A stretch of DNA of 64,000 nucleotides from positions 4,506,001 through 4,570,000 of the forward strand of contig OW028573.1 of the NCBI GenBank assembly GCA_932294295.1. The letters run 5' to 3'. Source of the stretch: Alitta virens (Eukaryota > Annelida > Polychaeta > Phyllodocida > Nereididae). Both the position numbers and the translations under genes were made by a program. The stretch's first letter is position 1. Each line of letters starts with the position of its first letter. Under the pieces are notes generated by a model that saw nothing but the letters and a program-made list of their open reading frames with translations, had not been told where the DNA came from and made no database searches. This document shows, piece after piece, positions 1 to 10,665 of the stretch.

Positions 1-1580
1 TTTCAAAATGAGGGCACACAATTTAAAATTTGTCTTTAAAACAGTCCACTTGAAAAACATGAACTATTATATGGACAGGTCGTCCTGGCCAAAAACTTGA
101 AAACAGTGGAAATATGACATGGTTCACGCAACCCCACTGATGTAAATCAGAAAAAGACACCATTTATTACGCTTTCAATCCAGCCCTATTTTTCTTTCTG
201 CCTTTTAAGTACAGACACATTATATCAAGTGAAAAGCTCCTAAAATTCACTCAAGCCAAAAAATAAAAAAAAGTTGAGGAGATTATACAAATGGCATGCA
301 ACTGTTTATGCACATACAAGTATTTTAGAAAGGCAAGGAGAGTACACAAATGACGGAATTACTTTCCATGGAGACGTATTGATTATAGAGTATTGCTTGC
401 AGCAGGCGCCCTTCTATATTTAGAGGCGCTTGTTTACACTTCAACCATTAATGTCAATTGTGTCATGCCGGATGCACGTTAGGTCTTGGGGAGTGTTTGG
501 GCCGAGATCTGCAAAACTATGGTTGAGAAGTGTAAGCTGGAGAGGGCGCTTATAGAATACACACTTAACCGCCACCTGGTTGATTTTCACGTAACCAGGT
601 GCCTTCCTAATCTGAAAGGCTTTTCACTGCCAGATAGCAGAATCATTAGTTGCACAAGTTACTATATGCTATTTATCTGTTTGATTTGAATCAGAATACA
701 TTTGCTATTACCTGAGATGAATGATTCTGTTTTTTTAATTTCCATATTCAAATGATAACAATGGATAATATCCAAGCTGCCTTGCATTCCGATGACATTC
801 ACAGGTTATTGAGGCAAAACCTTTTGTGATATTTCTAGGAAATGTACTGATTGTTGGCTGGGGTAATTTTGAGACACAAATTATCATGGGGAAAAAACAT
901 CAAGGAAGTGCAGAACAAAGAACGTGGGGGTCAAACCTTCACCCTTGCTTACCCCACCTGGCAGCCATAAATAGCCCTCAGCAAAACTAACATAAACTGT
1001 TTACCCTTCTGATGCAATCAACAAAGAAATAAAGTGCACAAGCACAAGGTTAAGTTACAACAACTAAGGTTTCTGCAGCCCTTTATTATCACATCCTTGC
1101 AAATATATGTAAATATAAATTTCCATGAACAACAGCAAATAAATTGGAACCATAAAATGAGATCTCAAGTACACCAAAGGGGTTTCAGCCCATAACACGG
1201 GAATGGCAGGTAAAACATAAACAAAGCCACAAGAAACTGAATAGGCCTACAACAATAGCAAAGCACACAATCATACTATTATCACATAAATGTATAATAA
1301 CAAAAACCTATAAAACTACATAGAATTAATTCCTACATTAGTATAGCGTGTGAGAACAATATAAATATATTAAAACCGACGGGTATTAATACTGCAGGAT
1401 ACAAATAACACTGAAATCCACAAAATTGCTATCACAAAAAGAACAACTTAAGTACAACATTCCATGAAATCAAATTATCGCAAAATGTATCTAATTCTTT
1501 TGAAGAACATGCTTTGTAGCTTTGTGTGCACAGTGTATGTTTAATGTTGAGAGATAGAAATTTTCCTTTTTCTATGATTC
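1..1580. other. No gene seen; probable 3' flank/UTR of the SOCS-box gene
   Basis: The open frames here are short and have no recognisable motif. The part next to 1581 is probably the 3' untranslated region of the minus-strand SOCS-box gene. Read on the minus strand, an ATTAAA lies at 1545-1540 and an AATAAA at 1087-1082, either of which could be the poly(A) signal; the sequence does not decide between them. One TAGGCCTA palindrome lies at 1242. Confidence 0.5.
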
Positions 1581-2807
1581 TCACAAAAACTCATTGTATC
1601 TGAGATAATAAATAAGTTTTTTGGGAAGAGGTAAATGATCAATATGCCTGAAACTGATATTTCTTAATATAGACCTACGACAGGCTGCCTGCAGCCCCAG
1701 GTCTACACATGGCATCTTATAAATGTCCACAACGCTGCTGTTGCTGATGGAAATCACTGCTAAATGACTTCCATCTCTAGAAAATGCTGGGAAGGCCTGC
1801 GAAAGAAGTGATTTGCAGGGACCACAATACTGAAACGTGATCTCATGCAGAAGGTCAAATGAGGAACCGTGGAGAATTTGAACACAGTCAATGAAGATCG
1901 TTGAGATTACAGCCATGGAAATGTTGACACACATGACGGCAAGGAAGGCTCCATCAGAGCTGTAGACGACGTGATGAACCACCCGGTCAGTGGTGCCACA
2001 GTGAGATAAGACCAACTCCTGCTTCTCAAGGTCATAAACCTGAATTCCTCCTCTTCCTTCATCTTCCTCTTCGTCATCCACATCATCATTCGGTCGGATC
2101 GAACCAGCGACCAGCACAACCCGTCCTGAAGCAACTCGCGGGTCGAAGGCAATACCAGATCCAAAGCATAACAAAGCTACGTTGTCTTCCATAACAAACA
2201 GTCTTTCGCAAAATCCATTCTCAACTTGTATGACTCTTATGTTAGGATCAAAGGCAGAAATGTGACCAAGGCTTCGGCGTAGGTGAAAATTTTGTCGCAG
2301 TAAAAGAATGTGTGAATCAGGACTGATGAAACATTCTTGCAAACAGGCTTCATCCAAATAGGCAAAACTGTACGTGGCCAACAGATGATTGTCACGCCAG
2401 TCCACCACTAGAATTTTCACAGCTTTTGCCACGACAACTTGCACTACAGCAATTTTTTCATTTATTGCAATAACAGTGCTGTCTTTCATCCACCAGCTCA
2501 CCTTCTCCTGGCGCCCAGTTTCATGCACTTCGCAAGAAAACTCACAAATCTTCTTCTCCTTCCCCGAAGGACCCAACTTGCCTGATATCGAAAAAGCCTT
2601 CCATGGCTTTTTGTGCACTTTTAGATTGTAACGATGCCAATTATCAAATCGATCAAAACCTAGTGCTTCACAGTGTCCATCCTTCCATTCATCCAATGAA
2701 AAAGTCCGCACATTTTCCCAATCTCCAACAGCATCATTTCTACTTTGATCTTCACCCTCTCTTTGTCTGGGTGCTCTCTTGGAAAGTCGTGAAGTCTTCC
2801 CTCCCAT
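1581..2807 (-). CDS. SOCS-box protein with WD40-like N-terminal region (putative Cullin-5 E3 ligase substrate receptor)
   Basis: The 408-residue product ends in a SOCS box. An Elongin C binding BC-box is seen as LxxxCxxxI at residues 372-380, followed by a Cullin-5 box LPLPKKLIYYL at 392-402. In known SOCS-box proteins this module recruits Elongin B/C and Cul5-Rbx2 to ubiquitinate a bound substrate. Upstream, segments such as CFISPDSHILLL (159-170), VVYSSDGAFLAVM (280-292) and AFSRDGSHLAVI (341-352) look like WD40/beta-propeller strands; an acidic stretch DDEEEDEGR lies near 244-252. The start is supported by splicing: an acceptor AG lies at 2819-2818, ten bases before the ATG, and joining it to a GTAAGT donor after 3356 puts an in-frame TGA two codons upstream of that ten-base leader. 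The 5' UTR is thus split and the coding part is one exon. It is divergent from the ADP/ATP carrier gene. The SOCS box is firm; the propeller and the substrate role are inference. Confidence 0.85.
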   Translation of the reverse strand: MGGKTSRLSKRAPRQREGEDQSRNDAVGDWENVRTFSLDEWKDGHCEALGFDRFDNWHRYNLKVHKKPWKAFSISGKLGPSGKEKKICEFSCEVHETGRQEKVSWWMKDSTVIAINEKIAVVQVVVAKAVKILVVDWRDNHLLATYSFAYLDEACLQECFISPDSHILLLRQNFHLRRSLGHISAFDPNIRVIQVENGFCERLFVMEDNVALLCFGSGIAFDPRVASGRVVLVAGSIRPNDDVDDEEEDEGRGGIQVYDLEKQELVLSHCGTTDRVVHHVVYSSDGAFLAVMCVNISMAVISTIFIDCVQILHGSSFDLLHEITFQYCGPCKSLLSQAFPAFSRDGSHLAVISISNSSVVDIYKMPCVDLGLQAACRRSILRNISFRHIDHLPLPKKLIYYLRYNEFL

Positions 2808-3479
2808 GTTGGAGTCCCTGCAATTTTAAGTAAATACCATGTTTAAAAATAAATCTATATAATATTTTTTTTTTAAATCAGTACAGTGATGTGACAAACT
2901 ATAAAAAGCTTATCAATAAATTTATCACACTACTGACTACAGACAAATTTAATTTTGATTTGACATTTTATGTTAATTAAGTTGCCGTGGGAAAGCATTA
3001 ATGCCAATATATCATTAATGTGTTATGAGGATAAGTAAAGCTATCAATAGTATCAGGATTAATACAGTGTGATTTATTTATATTTCCGTATTCAATATAA
3101 TTATGTTATCAGTTATTGGTAAATTGCACTGAAGTGTGACCTGCGCATTGCTCAGGATGCAAACACGTACAACAGGCTGTCGCTCTGGTACCTGCACACC
3201 TTGTTCGATCACTGCAGTCTGCACTCTGCAGTGACTTGCAGATGTTGGGATCCAGCAGTGCAGCAAGCTTGCAAGTTGCAGGTGATCATCGTGATCTTTG
3301 TTGTTGTTTACAAACGGCATTTTCATCAATTCCATGCCATAACAAGTGAACTTACCATCACCAGAACATCACAGGAAGGACATGATCGTAAAAGCCATAG
3401 CGACGTCGCTTCAAACACCCACAAGGCTTGCAAAGAGCACTTTAAACAACATGAACAAGTTGTAATTCAGCATTCACGT

Positions 3480-3796
3480 CAACCTCCCAGCGCGGCCATT
3501 GCCACGACCTTAACCTTTGACCTGACTTGACCTGACCCGACCCACATTATTTCTCCGCCTGGCGGACAACTAAGTCAGTGTGATCTACAATATATACTTA
3601 TTAATTTTGTACTATGGTCAATCAATGACAAGCCTTAGTTAAAGCATTTAAAGGCTTACAATATATGTAGCCCATAAATAATATATGAATGACGTCAGAG
3701 CTAATAGATGACGTCTTGACAAAGCCTTGCACGTGCACATCGCCTGGCAACGCGCTTCAGTTTTGCATTCACTTTAACATCCAGTGAATCTGTTCG
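3480..3796. promoter_or_regulatory. Putative bidirectional promoter between the SOCS-box and ADP/ATP carrier genes
   Basis: The untranslated first exon of the minus-strand SOCS-box gene ends with a donor after 3356 (reading leftward), and a GTAAGT donor at 3797 ends what is probably the non-coding first exon of the plus-strand ADP/ATP carrier gene. Both starts of transcription should therefore lie between about 3450 and 3770. Seen in that interval: a perfect minus-strand direct repeat AGGTCA-N4-AGGTCA at 3518-3533, the DR4 spacing used by thyroid hormone and LXR-type nuclear receptors; the palindromic CRE TGACGTCA at 3690-3697; a CRE-like TGACGTCT at 3709-3716; an E-box CACGTG near 3730 within a larger palindrome; and GCCTGGCAAC near 3742, similar to an RFX X-box. 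No TATA box is evident at a fitting place. The motifs are seen; promoter activity is inference. Confidence 0.55.
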
Positions 3797-6524
3797 GTAA
3801 GTCTGATAAAATAATATAGGTAGGGCTTTTATATGGGATGGCGGTGTGACTAACCTCATAATAGGTCAATACCTATATAGGCCTAATTCTATTCATATGT
3901 CACCTTGATCACACGAAAAAGCATTTTTGTGCTTTAATTATTTATCTTTTCTTCTCTAGTAGACTCTACTTTCTATCGAGCTTTTTCATAATGTTTCAAT
4001 TAATATATATATTCAGAGTAAAATACCCAGGTCCTGACTTTACATATAATTATAGTAGAGTATATAAGCTTTTAATTTAATCAATTGATTAATTAATATA
4101 TTTTTTCTTATTTTATTCATTTATCATTTATATCATTTATATCATTTATCATTTATTTATTAATTATTCATTTACCAAGCACCACATAATTATGCTTAAA
4201 AAAGAATGTCCATGCGATTTCTTGTTATGTTAAAAGTTTTCTTCAAGTTAGGCCTAATCCAATTCCCTTATTTTCCCTCATGTCATCTTTATGATCATTT
4301 TCATATTGTCACTGAGAAATTGCAAACGGTTAATGCAATAAACAGTAAATCAAAATGATTACAGAAGTGTCATGCACTGTCTGACAGATGGGTCTGGTTT
4401 ACACCTAATTAGTTAACACTTCTAAATCCTAACAAATATTTCCACACAAGAAATAACGTGCAAGGACATGCACTCATTGCAATGTACGTTAATGCTATAA
4501 AGATATTTTGGTCCATCGATCGGTGAATACTTGAATTTGTCACAAATAATGCAAACCTTCACTATACGCAAAGAGGGTGAATTTTATTTTACCTTTGAAT
4601 ATCTGAAGCTGTAATTTCGTCCCTCATTTTCAAAGTCTTCAAACAGTCACTATAGACACTCTCAGGATCCCATCTTTGAGAAAAATATAACATCGTAAAA
4701 TTCTTGATATATTATCTTATAACTTTTTTGATATTGATAAAACCTTGGATGTTACTTTTTGAAGACCTTTACATTTCGAGTGTACATGTTGAAACTACAT
4801 GTCTGTAAATTGCACTGCAGCATTTAGCATTTATTAGTTATGTACACGTTAAAGTGTAGAAAACAACTGCATCATAGACCAAGGCAACCTTGACTTTCTA
4901 AGGCTGAGATTGAAAAGGGCTTGGGCAACATTACTGCTATAATAGCAGGGTCAGTTCATAACCATGGCATTTGTGTGGGCTGTAGTTGTTGCTCTTGAGG
5001 CTTTGGCAACAGTGAGCAGCAACGGAAGGAAGGTGACCTTGTCCAGTGATGTAGAAAAGCCAGATCAGGGCTTCTGATTGGTTGCTATATATACAATCAG
5101 GATCAGCTCTCTGGTCACTATTGGTTTCGACTTGCAAGAACCCACACTTCAACACTAGGCGTCTGGATTTTACAGCCTGCTCCACTCTCAGCTGAAATGT
5201 TAGTATATCATACTTATGATTATATCATTATATGCACAGCACTTGAAATTATTTATCAAAATGATATGTCTTTAGTCTCTCACGATTAACTTCACTGTGA
5301 TATATGTATCAAATTTATACGACCAGCAGAGGCAGTCGTAATGATGAGATGATAACGATAGGAGCTACAATGTATCTTTTATAATTACATACACTCCAGT
5401 GTTTATAACCATAAAGTGACTTCTTGTTCACAACAAGATTGAATTTCATTCTTATGAAGCATAGGTATGACTTTGGAAAATTGGAGGAGATTAGGGTAAC
5501 CTAGTCAGTTGGGTGGTCTAGTTGTAAGACGCTTGCCTGCTTCTCTGAAGGCCCCAGGTTCAATCCCAGGCCCGGGCAAACTTTCATGAGCGGCTTGTTT
5601 TGTTCGGATGAGACGGTAAATTGGCAGTCCCTTGTCTTGCCTTAGAGGGCTGCACTTCCCATATCTATCTATCTATCTATCTGTCTATCTGTCTATCTAG
5701 TCACCACCACTTAATTCTCTCATGTAGACGTTTTAGCTAATCAACTAGACCAACCAGCAGCTAGCAATTTATAACATTTAAAAAAATTATTTGCCAGGGT
5801 TTTAACCCATTTGCACAACCTTTGAATGTTATCAGAACACCGTGCTCGCTTTGTCACTGTCAGATCTCAAATTCAAAGTTTCTGTTTCTTATATCCACCT
5901 CTAGTCTCTGAACGGTGAGGAGATGGAAGGTCTTTTCAGCTTTTGCTCTCCCAAAACTATGTAACACACCAAATTATTCTATTACTGACAGGTTCACTAT
6001 AAGCTAAGGTCATGCATATTCATATATATGTAACAAAGGTCATTCTTCCATATATAGTAGATTTCTATGAAACGTGCACTGACAAGATTCTAGAACTCTG
6101 CAATCAACAATGATCAATATAGCTATTAATACTGTGGTAAGTACAGGATTACCTTGGCATTTTGGTGGAAGGTCTCGTACAACTGTCAGATCATATATAA
6201 TTAGGCCAACAGTGTAACAATGGAAATAGGTATGGCAAAATAGAGGAAATTTGTACTTCAAATCTATGTAAGGATAGAAGATTAGCTATAGCAGCTACCT
6301 TACTAAACATTATGCTTAATGCCGTTTTTGACTAACAGGTTAGTTAACTTGTTCTGACAAGTTGGTGACTTAGTCAATGCATGACATGTGAGTCCTAACT
6401 TGTTTATGTTAATCTATGGACCAAGTCAAAATGTCACTCTTTTGCAAGACTGGAATATATCAAGAATCTTACTAATCTGGCCCGCAGAAGTTAATAAATT
6501 GTCTCTGACTATTTCATGCTTCAG
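3797..6524 (+). other. 5' UTR intron of the ADP/ATP carrier gene
   Basis: A GTAAGT donor at 3797 and a pyrimidine-rich TTTCATGCTTCAG acceptor ending at 6524 would join a short non-coding first exon to the leader of the carrier ATG at 6540. The pairing is inferred from signal quality and distance; no transcript is available. Inside are a tRNA-derived SINE (5505-5700), a SINE-related GTAATGATGAGATGATAA tag at 5338-5355, two TAGGCCTA palindromes (3878, 4249) and AT-rich DNA without coding signs. Confidence 0.5.
5505..5700 (+). mobile_element. tRNA-derived SINE with TCTA-repeat tail
   Basis: A tRNA-like head has an A-box-like stretch (TGGTCTAGTTGTAAGACGC, about 5515-5533) and a B box GGTTCAATCCC at 5558-5568, the internal RNA polymerase III promoter layout. 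It does not fold as an intact tRNA. The body holds GGATGAGACGGTAAATTGG near 5607, and the 3' end AGAGGGCTGCAC leads into a (TCTA)n/(TCTG)n tail. The same 3' junction recurs near 29750, which supports a dispersed family. Confidence 0.75.
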
Positions 6525-6539
6525 TAAAACACAACAAAC

Positions 6540-8307
6540 ATGTCCGCAAAAGACAAGCTTGGATTCGTTGAGAACTTTGGCCTCAGTGGAGCTGCGGCTG
6601 TGATCTCCAAAACAGCAGCTGCCCCCATCGAGAGAGTCAAACTGTTGGTGCAGAACCAGGATGAGATGATCAAGCAAGGGCGTCTGGACAAGCCCTACAA
6701 GGGTGTCGTAGACTGTACCCTGAGGACCTTCCGCAATGAAGGTTTGTCAACTTCTATAGTATTGCGTTTTTTTACAAATATAATGAATTGATGATCAAGT
6801 TCAATAACACCATAATTTTAGTGAGATTTTACTTAGATTCTCAACCCAACCAATGGCATGTTGTTTAAGAATGAAAAAAATTTAAATAAATAAATGCAAA
6901 ACCTACAAAGCAAAAACCCATGGGCTATCAGACCAAATAATGTTAAAAAATATTTTTTGTTAAATATCTTTTAGTTGAACTTTTTCTAATACTTGACCCT
7001 TATCGACCCAGGAACAGGGCTTCAAATTTCAAACTAAAACACATTCTCTGCTGATGTAGTACACAATAGTATAATTAAATTCAAAGTATTTTACAGATAA
7101 ACCAGATAACAGCTGTAATAATTAGCACCGAAAATTAAAAAGTATACAATTTACATCTATTATATGACTTTCGTCTGTACTGGTTAGGTCCTTAGTGACC
7201 ACTGAAATGGGCTCTGTCAAGAATATTTCCACTTCTGTTGCAGGTGTGATCCCATTCTGGCGTGGTAACTTCGCCAACTGCATCCGATACTTCCCCACCC
7301 AGGCCCTCAACTTTGCTTTCAAGGACAAGATCAAGCAGATGTTCAAGATGCACAAGACGGACAGTTACGCAAAGAAATTCAGCAAAAACATCGCCTCAGG
7401 AGGAGCTGCGGGAGCCATGTCACTCTTCTTTGTCTATTCCCTCGATTATGCCAGAACCCGACTTGCCAACGATGCCAAGAGTGGAAAGCATGGAGGTGAA
7501 CGCCAGTTCAATGGTCTCATTGATGTCTACCGGAAGACCCTCAAATCTGATGGTGTGGTTGGTCTCTACAGAGGCTTCGTCATCTCTTGTTTTGGTATCA
7601 TTGTCTACAGAGGTTGCTACTTCGGATTCTACGACACCCTGAAACCAATAGTGCTTGGAGACAAACCTGGTGTTATCCTCTCTTTCATGCTCGGTTATGG
7701 TATGTAGATGACCTCTTGGTTACCTGCACAAATGCACTATTTTCTGTCTTTGTCTTAATTACCATCGGCATATTATTTACATACTTATTCCAACCTTTTT
7801 CAGTTGTGACAATCACATCCGGCCTCATCTCCTACCCCATCGACACAGTTCGTCGTAGGATGATGATGACATCCGGAGAAGCTGTCAAGTACAAGGGATC
7901 CATCGACTGTGCTCGCCAGGTCATCCAGTCTGAGGGCTTCATGTCTCTCATGAAGGGTGCTGGTAAGCCTTGCTCTACTTTCTTACTTTAGTTCAATGTT
8001 CCATAGATGAAGAAAAAGGAAAACCGTACCATTGCATTAGAAACAGTTTGATATCATCCGAAGTTCCCATACGATGTTAGAGGGTGACGATTCCTCAAGT
8101 ACAAATGTGAAACTACAGACAAAAGCTGTTGAATTTAATATTTCAAAAAGGAGAATAGTAGTGAACTGGTACAACACGTGAGTGCATGACACTAATTTAT
8201 TCATTTTTCTTTCAGGTGCCAATATTCTCAGAGGCGTTGCTGGAGCCGGAGTATTGTCTGGTTTTGACAAGTTCCAGGAGGTCTACATCTCCTGGCGCCT
8301 TGGTTAA
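6540..8307 (+). CDS. ANT: Mitochondrial ADP/ATP carrier (adenine nucleotide translocase, SLC25 family), 4 coding exons
   Basis: The product exchanges cytosolic ADP for matrix ATP across the mitochondrial inner membrane. Coding exons are 6540-6741, 7244-7699, 7804-7962 and 8216-8307; all introns are GT-AG and in phase 1, giving 909 nt and 302 residues, close to the usual length of about 300. The threefold carrier repeat is clear: PIERVK at 29-34, SLDYARTR at 133-140 and [11 protein letters not shown] at 231-241. RRRMMM is the hallmark of ADP/ATP carriers. The protein ends [17 protein letters not shown]. The leader AACAAAC precedes the ATG, and an acceptor at 6524 implies a further non-coding exon upstream. 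AATAAA signals follow at 8472 and 8563. No damage is seen, so it is probably functional. It cannot be assigned to one vertebrate paralogue (SLC25A4, A5, A6, A31). Confidence 0.97.
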
Positions 8308-9395
8308 ACAATATTCCACAAAATATGAAATTTGTGCCAAGTTCTTTCAAAACGTCGTTCAACTTTATAGGGATATCAATAAGCTAACATATCTGTGATA
8401 TTTTTCTGCAGAAGTATACAAAATGCAGTGGCTTAAACCATACAAAACAAATTGTTTATCATATTCACAAAAATAAAATTATATATATTTCATAAGACGA
8501 CACAGCAATTAAAACATCTGTAAAAATTTATTTGTTACATTCCAACAGAAGAGGCAAGGATCAATAAACTATCAAGAACCTTGCATGAATTCTTTGTCCA
8601 TTTTGTTGCACTATAAAATTAGAGGGATGGAATTTTGCTGAATCCAAACATACTTTAGCAAAAAAGTTTGGAAGTAGATTACAGTGATTATTTACTTTTA
8701 AGGGAGCCTAATTCCTTTGTTCTAAGATTAAAACTGCCCCCCCCCCCCCCCAACACCACTCTCCGCACCCCTGTAGCCATTGATTATTCAGTAAACATAA
8801 TAAAATAGTTTACTGTATTTATGTTTGTTGTACTGTAAACGAAGTCATGTGATAAAAACAATATGTTTTAACTAGCAGGATATGAATTTTTGCAAGATAT
8901 TTAAAAGATACTTTTAGTTTCCACAGTTGAATTCAAAATTCAAAGTATTATTATGTGTTCAATTATTTTAATCAAGAAAGAAATGGCAAAATTGTATTAA
9001 TTTTGGCTTTTCTGAATCCAAAATAGGCCATTCAGCCCATTGAACTAGTTCAATGATTCAGCCTCTGTCTGGAGTTGGAAACGTCACAAATCTGGCGCAG
9101 CTAAGAGGTCACGTTCTCAGCTGGGCTTCAATGGCTCCTAGCATGAGCGTTTGAATTTATGGATGGATGTATCAACTGTACTATGTACTATAATAAATTA
9201 GCCTATAATATATATTATATATGCATATGAACTGGCTTGGACGCAAAATAAATTCAAGTTCTTGTGGCTTCTAGTAACGCTGGTGTGGATGGACCTGTGA
9301 CTTGCAAGCATGGTTGCTATGGTGGTCATGTGACCCACAGGCGCAGTTGCCATGGTGCCAGAGGCATCCCGTAGCAAGGGGACTTATAAATTACA
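8308..9395 (+). other. 3' UTR of the ADP/ATP carrier and intergenic DNA
   Basis: Candidate poly(A) signals AATAAA at 8472 and 8563 end the carrier transcript. A homopolymer C run of about 16 lies near 8736-8752. Nothing else is recognised. Confidence 0.5.
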
Positions 9396-9527
9396 CAGGG
9401 GCGCCGGAAGGTGAACATGGCAGCTCAAATGAAGGCACCCTCTCAACAGAGAAGACATAGAAACTGGTTTGGGGCAGGGGGAGGGGGGCGGCGGCCCCCC
9501 CCCCCCCCCCCTGTTCCGGTGCCCCTG
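9396..9527. mobile_element. hAT-like MITE, 132 bp
   Basis: The element begins CAGGGGCGCCGGAA and ends with the inverse of CAGGGGCACCGGAA, a 14-bp terminal inverted repeat with one mismatch. It is flanked by AAATTACA (9388-9395) and GACTTACA (9528-9535), which match at 6 of 8 positions, as expected for an old 8-bp hAT target duplication. The CAGGG end is typical of hAT elements. The interior holds a G-rich then C-rich tract (9472-9511) that could itself form a hairpin. The small ATG frame inside is not a gene. Confidence 0.7.
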
Positions 9528-9535
9528 GACTTACA

Positions 9536-10665
9536 TGCACACATAACAGCGATTGCGCCAATTAAAAACTGTCAAATGAGGGCAAAACCTGCAGGGATGA
9601 TATAAAAGGACCCAGTTTGTTGATTGTATTACATGCCGAATTGAGATTGCAATGTAAAGAAAAACAAAACACAATCTATTTTATTTGTTGAGAATTGAAT
9701 ATGTTTTTCATACGTCGACTTCGTCCCTTTTGTGGACGTTTTGGTAGCATGATTGTTTTTTTGCCAAATAAATTAATATATACTGCCAGGTCAGTTAATT
9801 TGGCCGTAAGTGCAATTGGTTGTAGCGAGAATGACTAAATTTAGAATTGTGTCTGCAATATAAATTTTTAACTCTAAGTAAAATGGAAAATTAAAGCTTA
9901 CAAGTATTTCTGGAATTCTAACGACGCATTTAAATCTACCATATATAAATAAAGTTTTTTCTTTTTACTGGAAAGTGCACAAACACAAAATTGATTAAAT
10001 GACTCGCATCTATTGCACAGGGGCAGGAAGTCACAGCACCCAAATAGGTACTACATTACAGGTAGGCCTAGGTCTATATCGAAACTTGCAGAGATGTCGT
10101 TATCCTTAAATGTCATTGACCTCATCCTCGGTCCCAGTAGGCGTGCCAGGGTGCATTGACCTAAAACTGCATATATACTTATTAGAGAACTCTGAAGCCC
10201 ACGAGACTTAGAAGTAAAGTACACCAGTGCAGATTCATATCCATTGTCGCGGTACCTCGGCGCCATGACGACGACTTGCTTGCAGCACTCCTAGTGGCAA
10301 GGTCTATAACGACCTGTTCACTTTCCATTTTGTCTCGTTTTCGAAACTTCATAATATGTCCTGAGATGTCGCCACTGATTGAAATACTACCTATTTTAAG
10401 CGCTGGATGAATTTTCAATATTTACTGCTCATCTGCAATTTATTCTTCCTTTTGTTTTGGAGATGGGAGTGGGACCCCACGATGATGGGGCGAAAATACC
10501 TAGATGTGGTATGTTGACAAGGTTTGGTTGGTGGAGATTAAAGCCACATTAGGGGAGGGGAAATATTGAATATATATACAGCTTATATTAGGGTGGTAAT
10601 AACAATATTCATTTGCAGTAGTTTTGATATTGCACATAAAGTTAAACTTTCACTGAATATTGTAG
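9536..10665. other. Intergenic; possible first exon of the zinc-finger gene
   Basis: No protein domain is recognised. An ATG at 10463 opens a 15-codon frame that ends at a GTATGT donor after 10508 in phase 1. It could be spliced directly to the 11175 exon as an alternative first exon of the zinc-finger gene. A TAGGCCTA lies at 10063. Confidence 0.3.

Noticed and set aside
3201..3530. 109-codon plus frame across the divergent promoter
   Set aside because: It runs antisense over the SOCS-box gene's 5' UTR exon and promoter and has no recognisable protein.
5505..5580. Possible tRNA gene
   Set aside because: A and B boxes are present, but the cloverleaf arms do not pair and a SINE body with TCTA tail follows. 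The same applies at 12661 and 57300.
7262..7642. 126-codon plus frame overlapping the ADP/ATP carrier
   Set aside because: It is an out-of-frame shadow of carrier exon 2.
9411..9605. ATG frame with a poly-proline stretch
   Set aside because: It overlaps the hAT-like MITE and its C homopolymer; there is no support as a gene.
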